A program made the position numbers and the translations under genes. From Deltaproteobacteria bacterium (GTDB taxonomy: Bacteria > Myxococcota > JACRCW01 > JAFGSX01), in contig JAFGSX010000130.1 in NCBI GenBank assembly GCA_016934455.1, forward strand, positions 1 through 33,982: a stretch of DNA of 33,982 nucleotides, in the 5' to 3' direction. The notes beneath the pieces are model-generated. The model was not told where the DNA came from and ran no database searches. It saw nothing but the letters and a program-made list of their open reading frames with translations. How positions within the stretch are numbered: the stretch's first letter is position 1; each line of letters starts with the position of its first letter. Positions 25,843-33,982 of the stretch are shown here, one piece after another.

Positions 25843-26697
25843 ATGGCGCTCAAGCGCGATTTCCTGCTCAAGCTGTTCCTCGACACGGTCAAGTCCGACA
25901 TGCTGCACCTCGGCTACTCGGCGCCTGGCCAGCCGCTGGCATGGGCCGACCTGCCGGCGGCCCAGCTCGCGTACGAGGACCGGATGGTCGGCCTGATCCC
26001 GGAAGCGACGAGCTCCATCCTCGAGGTGGGGTGCGGCACCGGTCACACCACGGCCCGGCTGCAGCGCCAGGGCTTGCCGGTGCAGTGCCTGTCCCCGGAC
26101 ATCCTGCAGAAGGAGATCATCGAGAAAAAGTTCGGCCGCTCGATCGTCTTCCACAACACCACCTTCGAGGACCTCGACGTCGACGGCCGCTACCAGTTGA
26201 TCCTGATGCTGGAGAGCTTTGGCTACATCGCGCTCGAGCGCTGCCTGGAGCAGTGCCGCCGCTACCTGACAGCGGACGGCCGGGTGCTGATCGCCGACAT
26301 CTTCCGGCAGGATCGCAACCGCGAGTACAAGTCGTTCCACGTCTGGGACGACGTGGTGGCGGCGACCCGGAGCCACGGCTTCGAGTGCCGGCTGGTCGAG
26401 GACATCACCGGCAACATCGTGCCGACGCTGGATCTGGCGGCGTCGGTGTACGCGCAGTTCGTGGTGCCGATCGTCGACACCCTGTACGGCGCGGCCATGC
26501 ACTCGATCGACAAGAAGAAGCTCAAGAAGCTGCCGCTCAAGCTGGCGCGGGCGCTGTTCCAGAAGAAGATCGACGCGCTGCTGGCCGATGCCCACCAGCG
26601 GGTGCCCACCATTCTCAGCGGCGACTACTTCGCCCAGCACGCCCGCTACCTGATCGTCGAGCTGCGACCGGTGGCCGAAGGTCGGCCCGCGGCATGA
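25843..26697 (+). CDS. SAM-dependent methyltransferase
   Basis: SSILEVGCGTGHTTARLQRQG...YQLILMLESFGYI...YLTADGRVLIADIF. Confidence 0.9.
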   Translation: MALKRDFLLKLFLDTVKSDMLHLGYSAPGQPLAWADLPAAQLAYEDRMVGLIPEATSSILEVGCGTGHTTARLQRQGLPVQCLSPDILQKEIIEKKFGRSIVFHNTTFEDLDVDGRYQLILMLESFGYIALERCLEQCRRYLTADGRVLIADIFRQDRNREYKSFHVWDDVVAATRSHGFECRLVEDITGNIVPTLDLAASVYAQFVVPIVDTLYGAAMHSIDKKKLKKLPLKLARALFQKKIDALLADAHQRVPTILSGDYFAQHARYLIVELRPVAEGRPAA

Positions 26698-27455
26698 GCG
26701 AGCCGGCCGCCGATCGGAGCCCGCCGCTGGCCCGGCCCTCGCGCCGCGAGCGGCTGCGCCAGCTCCGGCGCCGCGTCACCTACTCGAGCTTCGTCACCGG
26801 GCTGATCGCCTGCGGGCTGTGGCTCTTCATCTGGCTCTACTTCAAGACCCTGCGGGTGGAATACGTCTACCACCCGGATTTCGATCGCGAGCAGCGCGAT
26901 CGGGTCTGCTACGGCTTCTGGCACGGTCGGCAGTTCTTGCTGGTCCCGAGCTTTGGCTGGGTGCACCCCGCCATCATGACCGACATAAGCTGGATGGGCG
27001 CCATCCAGGCCAAGATCCTAAGGCGCTTCGGCTATGTCGTGGTGCGAGGGTCGAGCAAGCGCCGCGGCGCGCAGGCCCTGCTCGAGGTGAAGCAGGAGCT
27101 CGAGGCGGGCCGCTCCGCCGCCTTCGCGCTGGACGGGCCGCGCGGGCCGATCCACCAGGCCAAGCCCGGCATCGTTTTTCTGGCGCAGAAGCTCGGCTAC
27201 CCGATCGTGCCGCTGCTGGCCAGCGCCGAGCGCGCCTGGGAGCTGGACAACTGGTGTCGCTACCAGCTTCCCAAGCCGTTCTCCCGCTGCTGGGTGGGCG
27301 TGGGCCAGCCCTTTTCTCCGGCCCAGTTCGACCGCGACGCCGCGGTCCAGGAGTGCAACCGCCGGGTCAACTGCTGGCTGGCCGAGCTCGACCGGCGCGC
27401 CGGGCACGGCGATCTCGCCGCTGTTCCGCCCGCCGGCGACCGCGCGGCAGGCTGA
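26694..27455 (+). CDS. Lysophospholipid acyltransferase-like protein (DUF374)
   Basis: CYGFWHGRQFLLVPSF, VVRGSSKRRGAQALLEV, AFALDGPRGPIHQAKPGIVFLAQKLGYPIVPL. ATGA overlap upstream. Confidence 0.92.
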   Translation: MSEPAADRSPPLARPSRRERLRQLRRRVTYSSFVTGLIACGLWLFIWLYFKTLRVEYVYHPDFDREQRDRVCYGFWHGRQFLLVPSFGWVHPAIMTDISWMGAIQAKILRRFGYVVVRGSSKRRGAQALLEVKQELEAGRSAAFALDGPRGPIHQAKPGIVFLAQKLGYPIVPLLASAERAWELDNWCRYQLPKPFSRCWVGVGQPFSPAQFDRDAAVQECNRRVNCWLAELDRRAGHGDLAAVPPAGDRAAG

Positions 27456-27544
27456 ACGAATCAGCGCGCGGTCGGGAGCAAGCGCCAAAAACCTGGCGCG
27501 GACGATAATGCTATTGTTGCCGGCGAGCAGCGAACGTTATTGGT

Positions 27545-28063
27545 ATGAGCGAGGTCGGCATGGCGAATCGGATCGGGCAAGCACCGGTTTTTCCGATCGG
27601 TGTTCCCGTCAATGCGCCGCAGGCGACCGGGAGCGCGGCAGCTCAGGCCGGTTCCGTGAACGCGCCGCTGACCGAGCAGCAGGTGGCGCAGCGCACCGGG
27701 CTGGCGGCCCAGCAGCAGGCGGTGCAGAACTTCGCGCAGGGCGGCGAGCACCAGGTGGCGCCCAAGAAGCTCGGCCTGCTCAACCTGCTGCAGCGCGTCG
27801 GCGGCGGGCCCGCGGACTGGGGCCGCGTCCCGGCCGAGGCGCGCACGGCGCAGTTGCTGCAGCTTGCGCAGCAGGCGCGGGCGCAGGCAGGCAGCGGCGG
27901 CACCGTCGACGTCGATCGCGATCCCATGCTCTCCGCGCTGGCCAAGGACATGGGCTGGCAAAAGCCGTTCAGCTTTGAAGAGGTGTTGTTCCTGCTGCAG
28001 ATGAAGTACGCGGCCAAACAGGAGCAGGAACTGCTGGCCAAGATGAACGAGCTGGCCAAGTAG
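27545..28063 (+). CDS. Hypothetical Gln/Ala-rich protein
   Basis: 172-aa ORF ending in a helical SFEEVLFLLQMKYAAKQEQELLAKMNELAK segment. Confidence 0.65.
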   Translation: MSEVGMANRIGQAPVFPIGVPVNAPQATGSAAAQAGSVNAPLTEQQVAQRTGLAAQQQAVQNFAQGGEHQVAPKKLGLLNLLQRVGGGPADWGRVPAEARTAQLLQLAQQARAQAGSGGTVDVDRDPMLSALAKDMGWQKPFSFEEVLFLLQMKYAAKQEQELLAKMNELAK

Positions 28064-28191
28064 CGCGATCGCCCTCCTTCTGGTAAAACGCAATCGGCCA
28101 CCTGACCCGGGGCTGGCTGCGAATGCCCGAGGGCAGAAGGGAGCGGGTCTGACCGCGGCGACGCCCGCCAGGTGCGGCCAGTCAGGGGAGG

Positions 28192-29397
28192 ATGGGCATG
28201 TCGACGCTCTGCCCGGTCTGCCATGCGGTGGTGGCGGATGGTGGGGCGAGCTACTGCGCGAACTGCGGATGCGCGCTGGATGACGGGCTGTCCGCGGCGG
28301 CGACCGTCCCCGATCTAGACCGCGGCCAACTTCTGGAGCAACCGCTATCCGGGCCGCCGACGCATCGCGCCGCGGCCGTGGTCGCAGCGCCAGTGACGCT
28401 GCCGCCGTGGTTTGGCGAGGACGGTCAGGCCCCGGACACCGTGCCCGATCTCGATGCGCGCGCGATCGCCGGCAGAACTTTGACCACGGAGCCGATCGAG
28501 GCCAGACCGGCTCCGCGCGAGCTGGAGACAACTCTCGAGTTGCCCACCTCCAGCACAAGCGACGTCTTCGATCAGCCGACCCAGCCGGTCGATCGCCGAC
28601 AGCGGCCGGTGCCGTCCTGGCTGGCCGAGACGATCGGGCCGGCGTCGCAAGAGGAGCTGCCCCGGGACCCGTGGGCGGTCGACGATCCGAAAACCGGGAC
28701 GCAGCGGCCTTATGCCCTGGCGTCGACCACCCCATCCGGGCGAATGCCGGCCGCGGCAGCGCCGCTGGCGCCGGCGCTCTCGTCCACGGATACGCGGTCG
28801 GTCTTCGGGCCACTTGACGCGGCCCCGGTGCCAGAGCCTGCACCGCCGTCAGCACCGGCGATCGCGCTGGAGCTGGCAGGTGGCTCCCCCGGATCTCCGG
28901 CTGGCCAGTTTATCCCAAATCCATCGGTGGTCCCGGTCACCCCGTTTTCGGCTTCGAGCCTGCCGGTAGACTATCCCGAGCCGGATGCCGCGCCGGACGC
29001 GGCCGACATCGCACCCGAGCTTCCGCTCTACACGCCGCACGCGGCATTTCATCAGGACCAGCCCGCGAGCGCGATGGCTGCGCCTGCTCTGAGTTGCTGG
29101 CAGTGCGGCACCCCGATCGCGCCCCGCTCCACCTATTACCGGATCTCCGGCAGACCCTGGTGCGCCACCTGCGCTGAGCCCTACCTGCCAAGGCAGATCC
29201 GGAGCCTGGGCCAGGTGATGCTGCTGCTGGCAAAGCTGACGCTTCTCGTTGGAGCGATGGCAGCGACCTTCTGGTGGCTGTCGAGATACCGGCTTGTCGG
29301 TGCCATTATCGCCGGGGCGCTCATGTTTTTGCTGCTTTTTTTCAGACCCCGACGCAGTACCGGGATCAAGCGAATAGATCCGGTCAAACCCGGATAG
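28192..29397 (+). CDS. Zinc-ribbon membrane protein with Pro/Ala-rich linker
   Basis: N-terminal CPVCHAVVADGGASYCANCG; second CWQCGTPIAPRSTYYRISGRPWCATC; then two TM helices at the C terminus. Confidence 0.8.
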   Translation: MGMSTLCPVCHAVVADGGASYCANCGCALDDGLSAAATVPDLDRGQLLEQPLSGPPTHRAAAVVAAPVTLPPWFGEDGQAPDTVPDLDARAIAGRTLTTEPIEARPAPRELETTLELPTSSTSDVFDQPTQPVDRRQRPVPSWLAETIGPASQEELPRDPWAVDDPKTGTQRPYALASTTPSGRMPAAAAPLAPALSSTDTRSVFGPLDAAPVPEPAPPSAPAIALELAGGSPGSPAGQFIPNPSVVPVTPFSASSLPVDYPEPDAAPDAADIAPELPLYTPHAAFHQDQPASAMAAPALSCWQCGTPIAPRSTYYRISGRPWCATCAEPYLPRQIRSLGQVMLLLAKLTLLVGAMAATFWWLSRYRLVGAIIAGALMFLLLFFRPRRSTGIKRIDPVKPG

Positions 29398-29422
29398 CGG
29401 GTCAAGACCTGCTGCCGCGGTC

Positions 29423-29451
29423 TTGCATGGCAGACAAATGTCTGTTATTGT
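29423..29451 (+). promoter_or_regulatory. Candidate sigma70-like promoter with palindromic operator CAGACA-AA-TGTCTG in the spacer
   Basis: TTGCAT (29423-29428), 17-nt spacer, TATTGT (29446-29451); perfect inverted repeat 29431-29444. Confidence 0.5.
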
Positions 29452-29457
29452 GGCCCG

Positions 29458-31005
29458 GTGAACAGCTCCTCCAGGCCATCGACTCAACAATCTCCGGCGC
29501 CAGCTCGGGGCGAGCCGGATCTGGCGTGCGCGCTGGTGCCGGCGCTGCCGCTGCAGATCCTGCTGCGCTGCCACCCGGAATGGCGATCGCATCCGGTGGC
29601 CGTGGTCAGCGAGGACCGCCCGACCGGCCTTGTTGTCTGGCGCAACCAGCAGGCCCGGCGCGCCGGGGTGGCGGCTGGCATGCGCTATGTCGGGGCGCTG
29701 GCGCTGGCTCCTGATCTGCGCGCCGGCTGTGTCGCCGCGGCGGAGATCGAGACCCGCGCCGCGGATCTGACCGCCCTGCTCTGGTGCCACACGCCAGGCG
29801 TCGAGCCGTGCCCGGATCTGCCCGGGGTGTGCTGGCTCGATGCCTGCGGTCTGAGCCGGCTGTACCCCGATCTGGAGGGCTGGGCAGCCGCGATCCGGTC
29901 GACGCTGCAACAGGCTGGCTGGGTAACGCGGATCGCGGTCGGCCGGACCCGGTTTGGCACCCTTGCCGCGGCCCGGGTCTGTCGCCACCAGGTGGTGTTC
30001 GGGAGCGCGGCGGCCGAGCACGCTGCGGCCTGCCAGGTGCAGCTCGAGCGCCTGGATCTCGCCCCCGACATCCAGCGGGCCCTGGCCAGGCTGGGGGTGC
30101 AGACCGTGGGTGACCTGATCCGGTTGCCCGCAGGCGGGCTGCGGTTGCGCTTCGGGCCCGAGATCCACCTGCTGCACCGGCTGGCGAGCGGCGAGCCCGA
30201 CCGGCCGCTCGAGCCGGCGCGTCCGCCCGCGCCGATCCGCGGGCGGTGCCTGCTCGACGAGGCCGAGTCCGACAGCTCGCGGCTGCTGTTCGAGATCAAG
30301 CGGCTGCTGCACCCGTTGCTGCGAGAGCTGGCGCGGGGCGGTCGGGCGCTCGCCGCGCTGTGGATCCGGCTGCTGCTCGATCGCCGCGCCGCGGCGCGCT
30401 CGGTCGAGCAGAGGATTCAGCCGGCGCGGCCCACGCTCGAGGCCATGCAGTTGCTGGATCTGGTGCGGCTGTGGCTCGACCGGCTGCGGCTGGAGGCGGG
30501 AGCCATCGAGATCGCGCTCGAGGCGGAGGCGGTGGCAGCCACGGCCGAACAGCTCCGGCTGTTTTCCGATCAGCCGGGTCGCGATCTGGCGGCGGCCGAG
30601 CGGGCGCTGGCTCGGATCCGGGCCGAGCTCGGCGCGGCTGCGGTGGTGCGCGCCGAGGTGCGCGACGCGCACCTGCCCGAGGCGAGTTTTATCTGGTCGC
30701 CGGTCGCGCGCCTGGCGCTGGCTCGGTTCGCGGCCAGCGGGTCGCGGCCGCTGGTGCGGAGGCTGAACACGCGGCCGGTCGAGCTGCCGCCGCGGCTGTG
30801 GCTGGCGCCCGAGGGCTGGATGCTGGGGCGGCCCGGGCGCGGGGCGGTGGTCCGACTGCGCGGCCCGTACGTCGTCTCGGGCGGCTGGTGGGCGCGCGAG
30901 GTGGTGCGCGACTACCATTATGCCGAGACCGAGCGCGGCGAGATTTTATGGCTCTATCGCGATCGGCGGCGGCGGCGCTGGCTGATCCAGGGCGCGGTCG
31001 AGTGA
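29458..31005 (+). CDS. imuB: ImuB-like, predicted catalytically inactive Y-family DNA polymerase
   Basis: LACALVPALPLQILLRCHPEWRSHPVAVVSED...AARRAGVAAGMR-type region...PGVCWLDACGLSRLYPD...AVGRTRFGTLAAAR...; ImuB-type C terminus GEILWLYRDRRRRRWLIQGAVE. The GTG start is uncertain. Confidence 0.88.
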   Translation: MNSSSRPSTQQSPAPARGEPDLACALVPALPLQILLRCHPEWRSHPVAVVSEDRPTGLVVWRNQQARRAGVAAGMRYVGALALAPDLRAGCVAAAEIETRAADLTALLWCHTPGVEPCPDLPGVCWLDACGLSRLYPDLEGWAAAIRSTLQQAGWVTRIAVGRTRFGTLAAARVCRHQVVFGSAAAEHAAACQVQLERLDLAPDIQRALARLGVQTVGDLIRLPAGGLRLRFGPEIHLLHRLASGEPDRPLEPARPPAPIRGRCLLDEAESDSSRLLFEIKRLLHPLLRELARGGRALAALWIRLLLDRRAAARSVEQRIQPARPTLEAMQLLDLVRLWLDRLRLEAGAIEIALEAEAVAATAEQLRLFSDQPGRDLAAAERALARIRAELGAAAVVRAEVRDAHLPEASFIWSPVARLALARFAASGSRPLVRRLNTRPVELPPRLWLAPEGWMLGRPGRGAVVRLRGPYVVSGGWWAREVVRDYHYAETERGEILWLYRDRRRRRWLIQGAVE

Positions 31006-31033
31006 GCGATCGATTGTTGCAACGCAAAAAGAG

Positions 31034-31780
31034 CTAGAACGAGAGGCCGCCGTCGACGTCGACGGTGCGCGAGGTGAAGTAGTCGCACTCGAGCGCGAAC
31101 TTGACCGCCAGCCAGATGTCCTCGGGCAGGCCGATGCGGCCGGCCGGGATGCGCTCGATCGCAGCGTCGCGCGCCTTCTGGTTCATGCCCCGGGTCATCG
31201 GCGTCTCGACCATGCCGGGCGCCACCGCGGCGACTCGGATCCCGCTCGGCCCGAGCTCGCGCGCCCAGGTCAGGGTGTTGGCGGCGAGCGCCGCCTTGGC
31301 CGCCGTGTAGTTGCTCTGGCCGCGGTTGCCGTGGCGCGAGATCGACGAGATGTTGACGATGACACCGGGCCGGGTATCGGTCTCGAGCATCCTGGCCGCC
31401 ACCTCGCGCGCCATCAGGGTGGCGCCGGTCAGGTTGACGGCGATGACCGCGTCCCAGTCGGCGCGCGCTAGCTTTCTGATCTGTCCGCTCTGCCGGTCTT
31501 TTTTTACCAGCAGGCCGTCGCGCAGGATGCCGGCGTTGTTGATCAGGCCGTTGAGCCCGCCCATGGTCCGATCGGCCCAGGCCACGAAGTTGGCACCGTC
31601 CTGCTCGTCGCTGACGTCGAGCCGGCGTCTGTGCACGCCCGCCGGCAGGGCCTCGAGACCGGCGGCGTCGATGTCGCCGGCGGCGACCTGGGCGCCGGCC
31701 TCGGCGAGACGTCTGGCAAAATGCGCGCCCATGCCCGAGCTGGCGCCGGTGACGATGATCTTGAGTTGCTTGAGATCCAT
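31034..31780 (-). CDS. SDR family NAD(P)-dependent oxidoreductase
   Basis: IIVTGASSGMGAHFARRL, LINNAGILRD, SNYTAAKAAL, PGMVETPMT, VDVDGGLSF. Start ATG 31780. Confidence 0.95.
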   Translation of the reverse strand: MDLKQLKIIVTGASSGMGAHFARRLAEAGAQVAAGDIDAAGLEALPAGVHRRRLDVSDEQDGANFVAWADRTMGGLNGLINNAGILRDGLLVKKDRQSGQIRKLARADWDAVIAVNLTGATLMAREVAARMLETDTRPGVIVNISSISRHGNRGQSNYTAAKAALAANTLTWARELGPSGIRVAAVAPGMVETPMTRGMNQKARDAAIERIPAGRIGLPEDIWLAVKFALECDYFTSRTVDVDGGLSF

Positions 31781-31850
31781 GGCTCGCTCCCCGGTCGGGC
31801 GGGCGCCGCGCCCGCGCGTCGGTTCCAGCACTAGGTGCCGCCGGGCCCGT

Positions 31851-31958
31851 TGTCAAGAAAATATTGCGATGCAGCATAATTGCCGGCGCGGAAGGCCGCT
31901 GATTGGCCAATTTGCTGGATTATTTGCTTGACAAATGATGCGTTGCAGTAAGTAAACT
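31851..31958. promoter_or_regulatory. Divergent promoter region between SDR and acyl-CoA ligase genes with repeated GCGWTGCAGYA motif
   Basis: TTGACA on the minus strand (31856-31851) and plus strand (31928-31933); GCGATGCAGCA at 31866 and GCGTTGCAGTA at 31940. Confidence 0.5.
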
Positions 31959-31990
31959 TTTGCTCATGCAACAACGGACAGCGGGCGGAG

Positions 31991-33523
31991 GTGACCGTGG
32001 CCGACCTCGACGTCAACATCGGGCACTGGGTGCGCAAGAACGCGCAGATCTATCCGGACAAGACGGCGGTCAAGTCGCTGGGCCGCGCCTTCACCTACCG
32101 CGAGCTGAGCGATCGCATGAACCGGCTGGCCAATGGGCTGCGCGGTCTGGGGCTGGCCAGGGGCGACCGGGTGGCGTTGCTGCTGCTCAACGGCACCGAG
32201 TACGTGGAGGCGGTCTTTGCGTGCTCGGCGATCGGCCTGATCGCGGTGCCGCTCAACTGGCGGCTCGGCCAGGACGAGCAGGCGTTTGTCGTCGCGGACT
32301 GCGCCCCGCGGGTGCTGATTCACCACGCCGCCTTCGAGGAGCGCGCGCTGGCTCTGCAGCGGGAGTGCGCGTCGATCGAGCACCGGCTGGCCGTCACCGA
32401 CGCCGGCGGCAGCTCGCCGTACGAGGAACTCCTGGCCGCGGCGCCGGCCGCCGACGCCGTCGATCCGGCCGTCGGCGGCGACGACCCGCACCTGATCATG
32501 TACACCGCCGGCACCACCGGTCATCCCAAGGGTGTGGTGCTCACGCACGCCAACTGCTTCTGGCAGTCGGTCAATGGCTGGGCGCTGGGCGTCAGCCCGA
32601 AGACCGTCGCCCTGGTGGTGCTGCCGCTGTTCCACGTCGGTGGCCTCAACGGCTCGGTCACACCGATGATCCACGTCGGCGCCAGCGTGCTGCTGCCGCC
32701 CAAGTTCGACGTCGCCGAGACGCTGGAGACGATCGAGCGCGAGCGGGTGTCCGGCCTGCTCGCCGTGCCCGCGGTGTACCAGATGATGTACGACCACCCG
32801 CGCTTCGCGAGCACCGACTTCTCGTCGATCGAGGCCCTAATCTCGGGCGGCGCGCCGCTGCCGCTGGACCTGATCCGCAAGTACCACCAGCGCGGCCTCG
32901 AGTTCAGGCAGGGTTACGGGCTGACCGAGACCGCGCCCGGCGCCACCGGCATGGGGCCGGGCGAGTGCCTGGACCACGCCGGAACGGCCGGCCGCGCCTG
33001 CCTCTACGTCGACCTCGCGATCGTCGACGACGGCGGCCATCCGCTGCCGCCGGGACAGGCGGGCGAGGTCTGCGTCCGCGGCCCCAACGTGATGCGGGGC
33101 TACTGGAACCGTCCCGACGAGACCGCCAGCGCGCTCCGCGGCGGCTGGTTCCATTCTGGCGACATCGGTTTTGTCGACGACGCCGGCTACCTGACGCTGG
33201 TAGACCGCAAGAAGGACATGATCATCTCGGGTGGCGAGAACGTCTACCCGGCCGAGATCGAGAAGGTACTGCAGGAGCACGCGGGCGTGGCCGAGGTGGC
33301 GGTGGTGGGACGGCCCGACGCCAAGTGGGGCGAGGTGCCGGTCGCCTTCGTGGTGCCGCGGCGCGGCTGCCAGCTCACGGCCGACGAGCTGCTCGCCTTT
33401 TGCCGGGATCGCATCGGCCGCTACAAGCAGCCCAAGGAATTCTTCTTCAGGCAGGCTCTGCCGCGCAACGCGGCCGGCAAGGTGCTCAAGCCGGAGCTCA
33501 GGCGCGAGGCCGGCAACGGATAG
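31991..33523 (+). CDS. AMP-binding acyl-CoA synthetase/ligase
   Basis: MYTAGTTGHPKGVVLTHAN, GYGLTETAPG, RGPNVMRGYWNRPDET, LVDRKKDMIISGGENVYPAEIE, PRNAAGKVLKPELR. Confidence 0.95.
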   Translation: MTVADLDVNIGHWVRKNAQIYPDKTAVKSLGRAFTYRELSDRMNRLANGLRGLGLARGDRVALLLLNGTEYVEAVFACSAIGLIAVPLNWRLGQDEQAFVVADCAPRVLIHHAAFEERALALQRECASIEHRLAVTDAGGSSPYEELLAAAPAADAVDPAVGGDDPHLIMYTAGTTGHPKGVVLTHANCFWQSVNGWALGVSPKTVALVVLPLFHVGGLNGSVTPMIHVGASVLLPPKFDVAETLETIERERVSGLLAVPAVYQMMYDHPRFASTDFSSIEALISGGAPLPLDLIRKYHQRGLEFRQGYGLTETAPGATGMGPGECLDHAGTAGRACLYVDLAIVDDGGHPLPPGQAGEVCVRGPNVMRGYWNRPDETASALRGGWFHSGDIGFVDDAGYLTLVDRKKDMIISGGENVYPAEIEKVLQEHAGVAEVAVVGRPDAKWGEVPVAFVVPRRGCQLTADELLAFCRDRIGRYKQPKEFFFRQALPRNAAGKVLKPELRREAGNG

Positions 33524-33606
33524 GGGACCCAGGCCAATACGAACCGAATCATCCGGATTTCGTATGCGTCCCGACCAACTTCACCCAACCAGCACGGCCC
33601 GTCCGA

Positions 33607-33982
33607 TCACCGCGTGCAGACGCAGATCTCGCTGCCGCGGACTGTGTCGCACGTGTCACCCATCCATTCCCGGCGGTCGCAGACCGGGGTGACGTTGTCA
33701 AAGGCATCGAGACAGGTCTGGCCGAGCCCGAAACAGAGCACACCGCAGGTGCTGCTGCTGGTGGTGGCGGCGAACTCGCAGGTCGTCGCGTTCTCGTGGC
33801 ACAACTCGTAACCGTTGACCCCGCCGTACAAGCTGTCGCAGCTCGGCCGGCCACCGGCGTCGACGCCGCTGCCGCCGTCGGGAGTCGTCGCCGCGATGCG
33901 ATCGCCGATGCACGGGGCGGTCTGCCACGTCGGGTCGTCGCCGGCGATCGAGACATCGGCTCCCAGCGTGCCGTGGCTGCCG
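33607..33982 (-). CDS. Secreted Cys-rich protein, C-terminal part (5' end outside window)
   Basis: The frame is open to the window edge: GSHGTLGADVSIAGDDPTWQTAPC...TTPDGGSGVDAGGRPSCDSLYGGVNGYELCHENATTCEFAATTSSSTCGVLC...C..C.C. The tracked start at 33831 is internal. Confidence 0.7.
   Translation of the reverse strand, partial: GSHGTLGADVSIAGDDPTWQTAPCIGDRIAATTPDGGSGVDAGGRPSCDSLYGGVNGYELCHENATTCEFAATTSSSTCGVLCFGLGQTCLDAFDNVTPVCDRREWMGDTCDTVRGSEICVCTR

Noticed and set aside
25162-26640. 492-aa minus-strand ORF
   Set aside because: Antisense to the DUF1648 and methyltransferase genes, which have recognisable motifs.
28849-30918. 689-aa minus-strand ORF
   Set aside because: Antisense to imuB and the zinc-ribbon gene; low-complexity Q/P/R shadow translation.

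Overview
A 34 kb, high-GC, gene-dense bacterial window. The style suggests Myxococcota or another former deltaproteobacterium: PDA/TDA-rich linkers, a MYXO-CTERM-like tail and many small lipoproteins. That taxonomic call is inference. I support about 40 coding regions. (1) The left side has the 3' part of a xanthine dehydrogenase-type molybdenum hydroxylase large subunit, a secreted parallel beta-helix protein with a 45-bp tandem repeat, and a DsrC/TusE-like protein divergent from an EF2568-type class V cysteine desulfurase. It continues with a TolB-like propeller protein, an isochorismatase-fold hydrolase, a DHH phosphoesterase, a thiolase, and a 3-hydroxyacyl-CoA dehydrogenase/enoyl-CoA hydratase fusion in the HAD-ECH order. 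(2) The middle (about 13-22.5 kb) has a DUF6429 protein, a macro-domain protein, an ICMT-like methyltransferase and a second isochorismatase. It also holds an island of about eight small predicted lipoproteins, two PH-like proteins and a DUF985 cupin. (3) The right side has an EF-hand-like protein, an SCP2-like protein, two SAM methyltransferases, a truncated SDR remnant, a DUF374 acyltransferase, a zinc-ribbon membrane protein, an orphan ImuB-like Y-family polymerase, and a divergent SDR / acyl-CoA ligase pair. The best leads are: a perfect palindrome in the predicted promoter spacer of imuB (possible SOS operator); a DsrC-like protein lacking CysB beside a cysteine desulfurase and a Mo-hydroxylase; a G10 tract where a +1 slip would fuse two adjacent lipoprotein genes; and the lipoprotein island. 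I saw no CRISPR array, rRNA, convincing tRNA or transposase.
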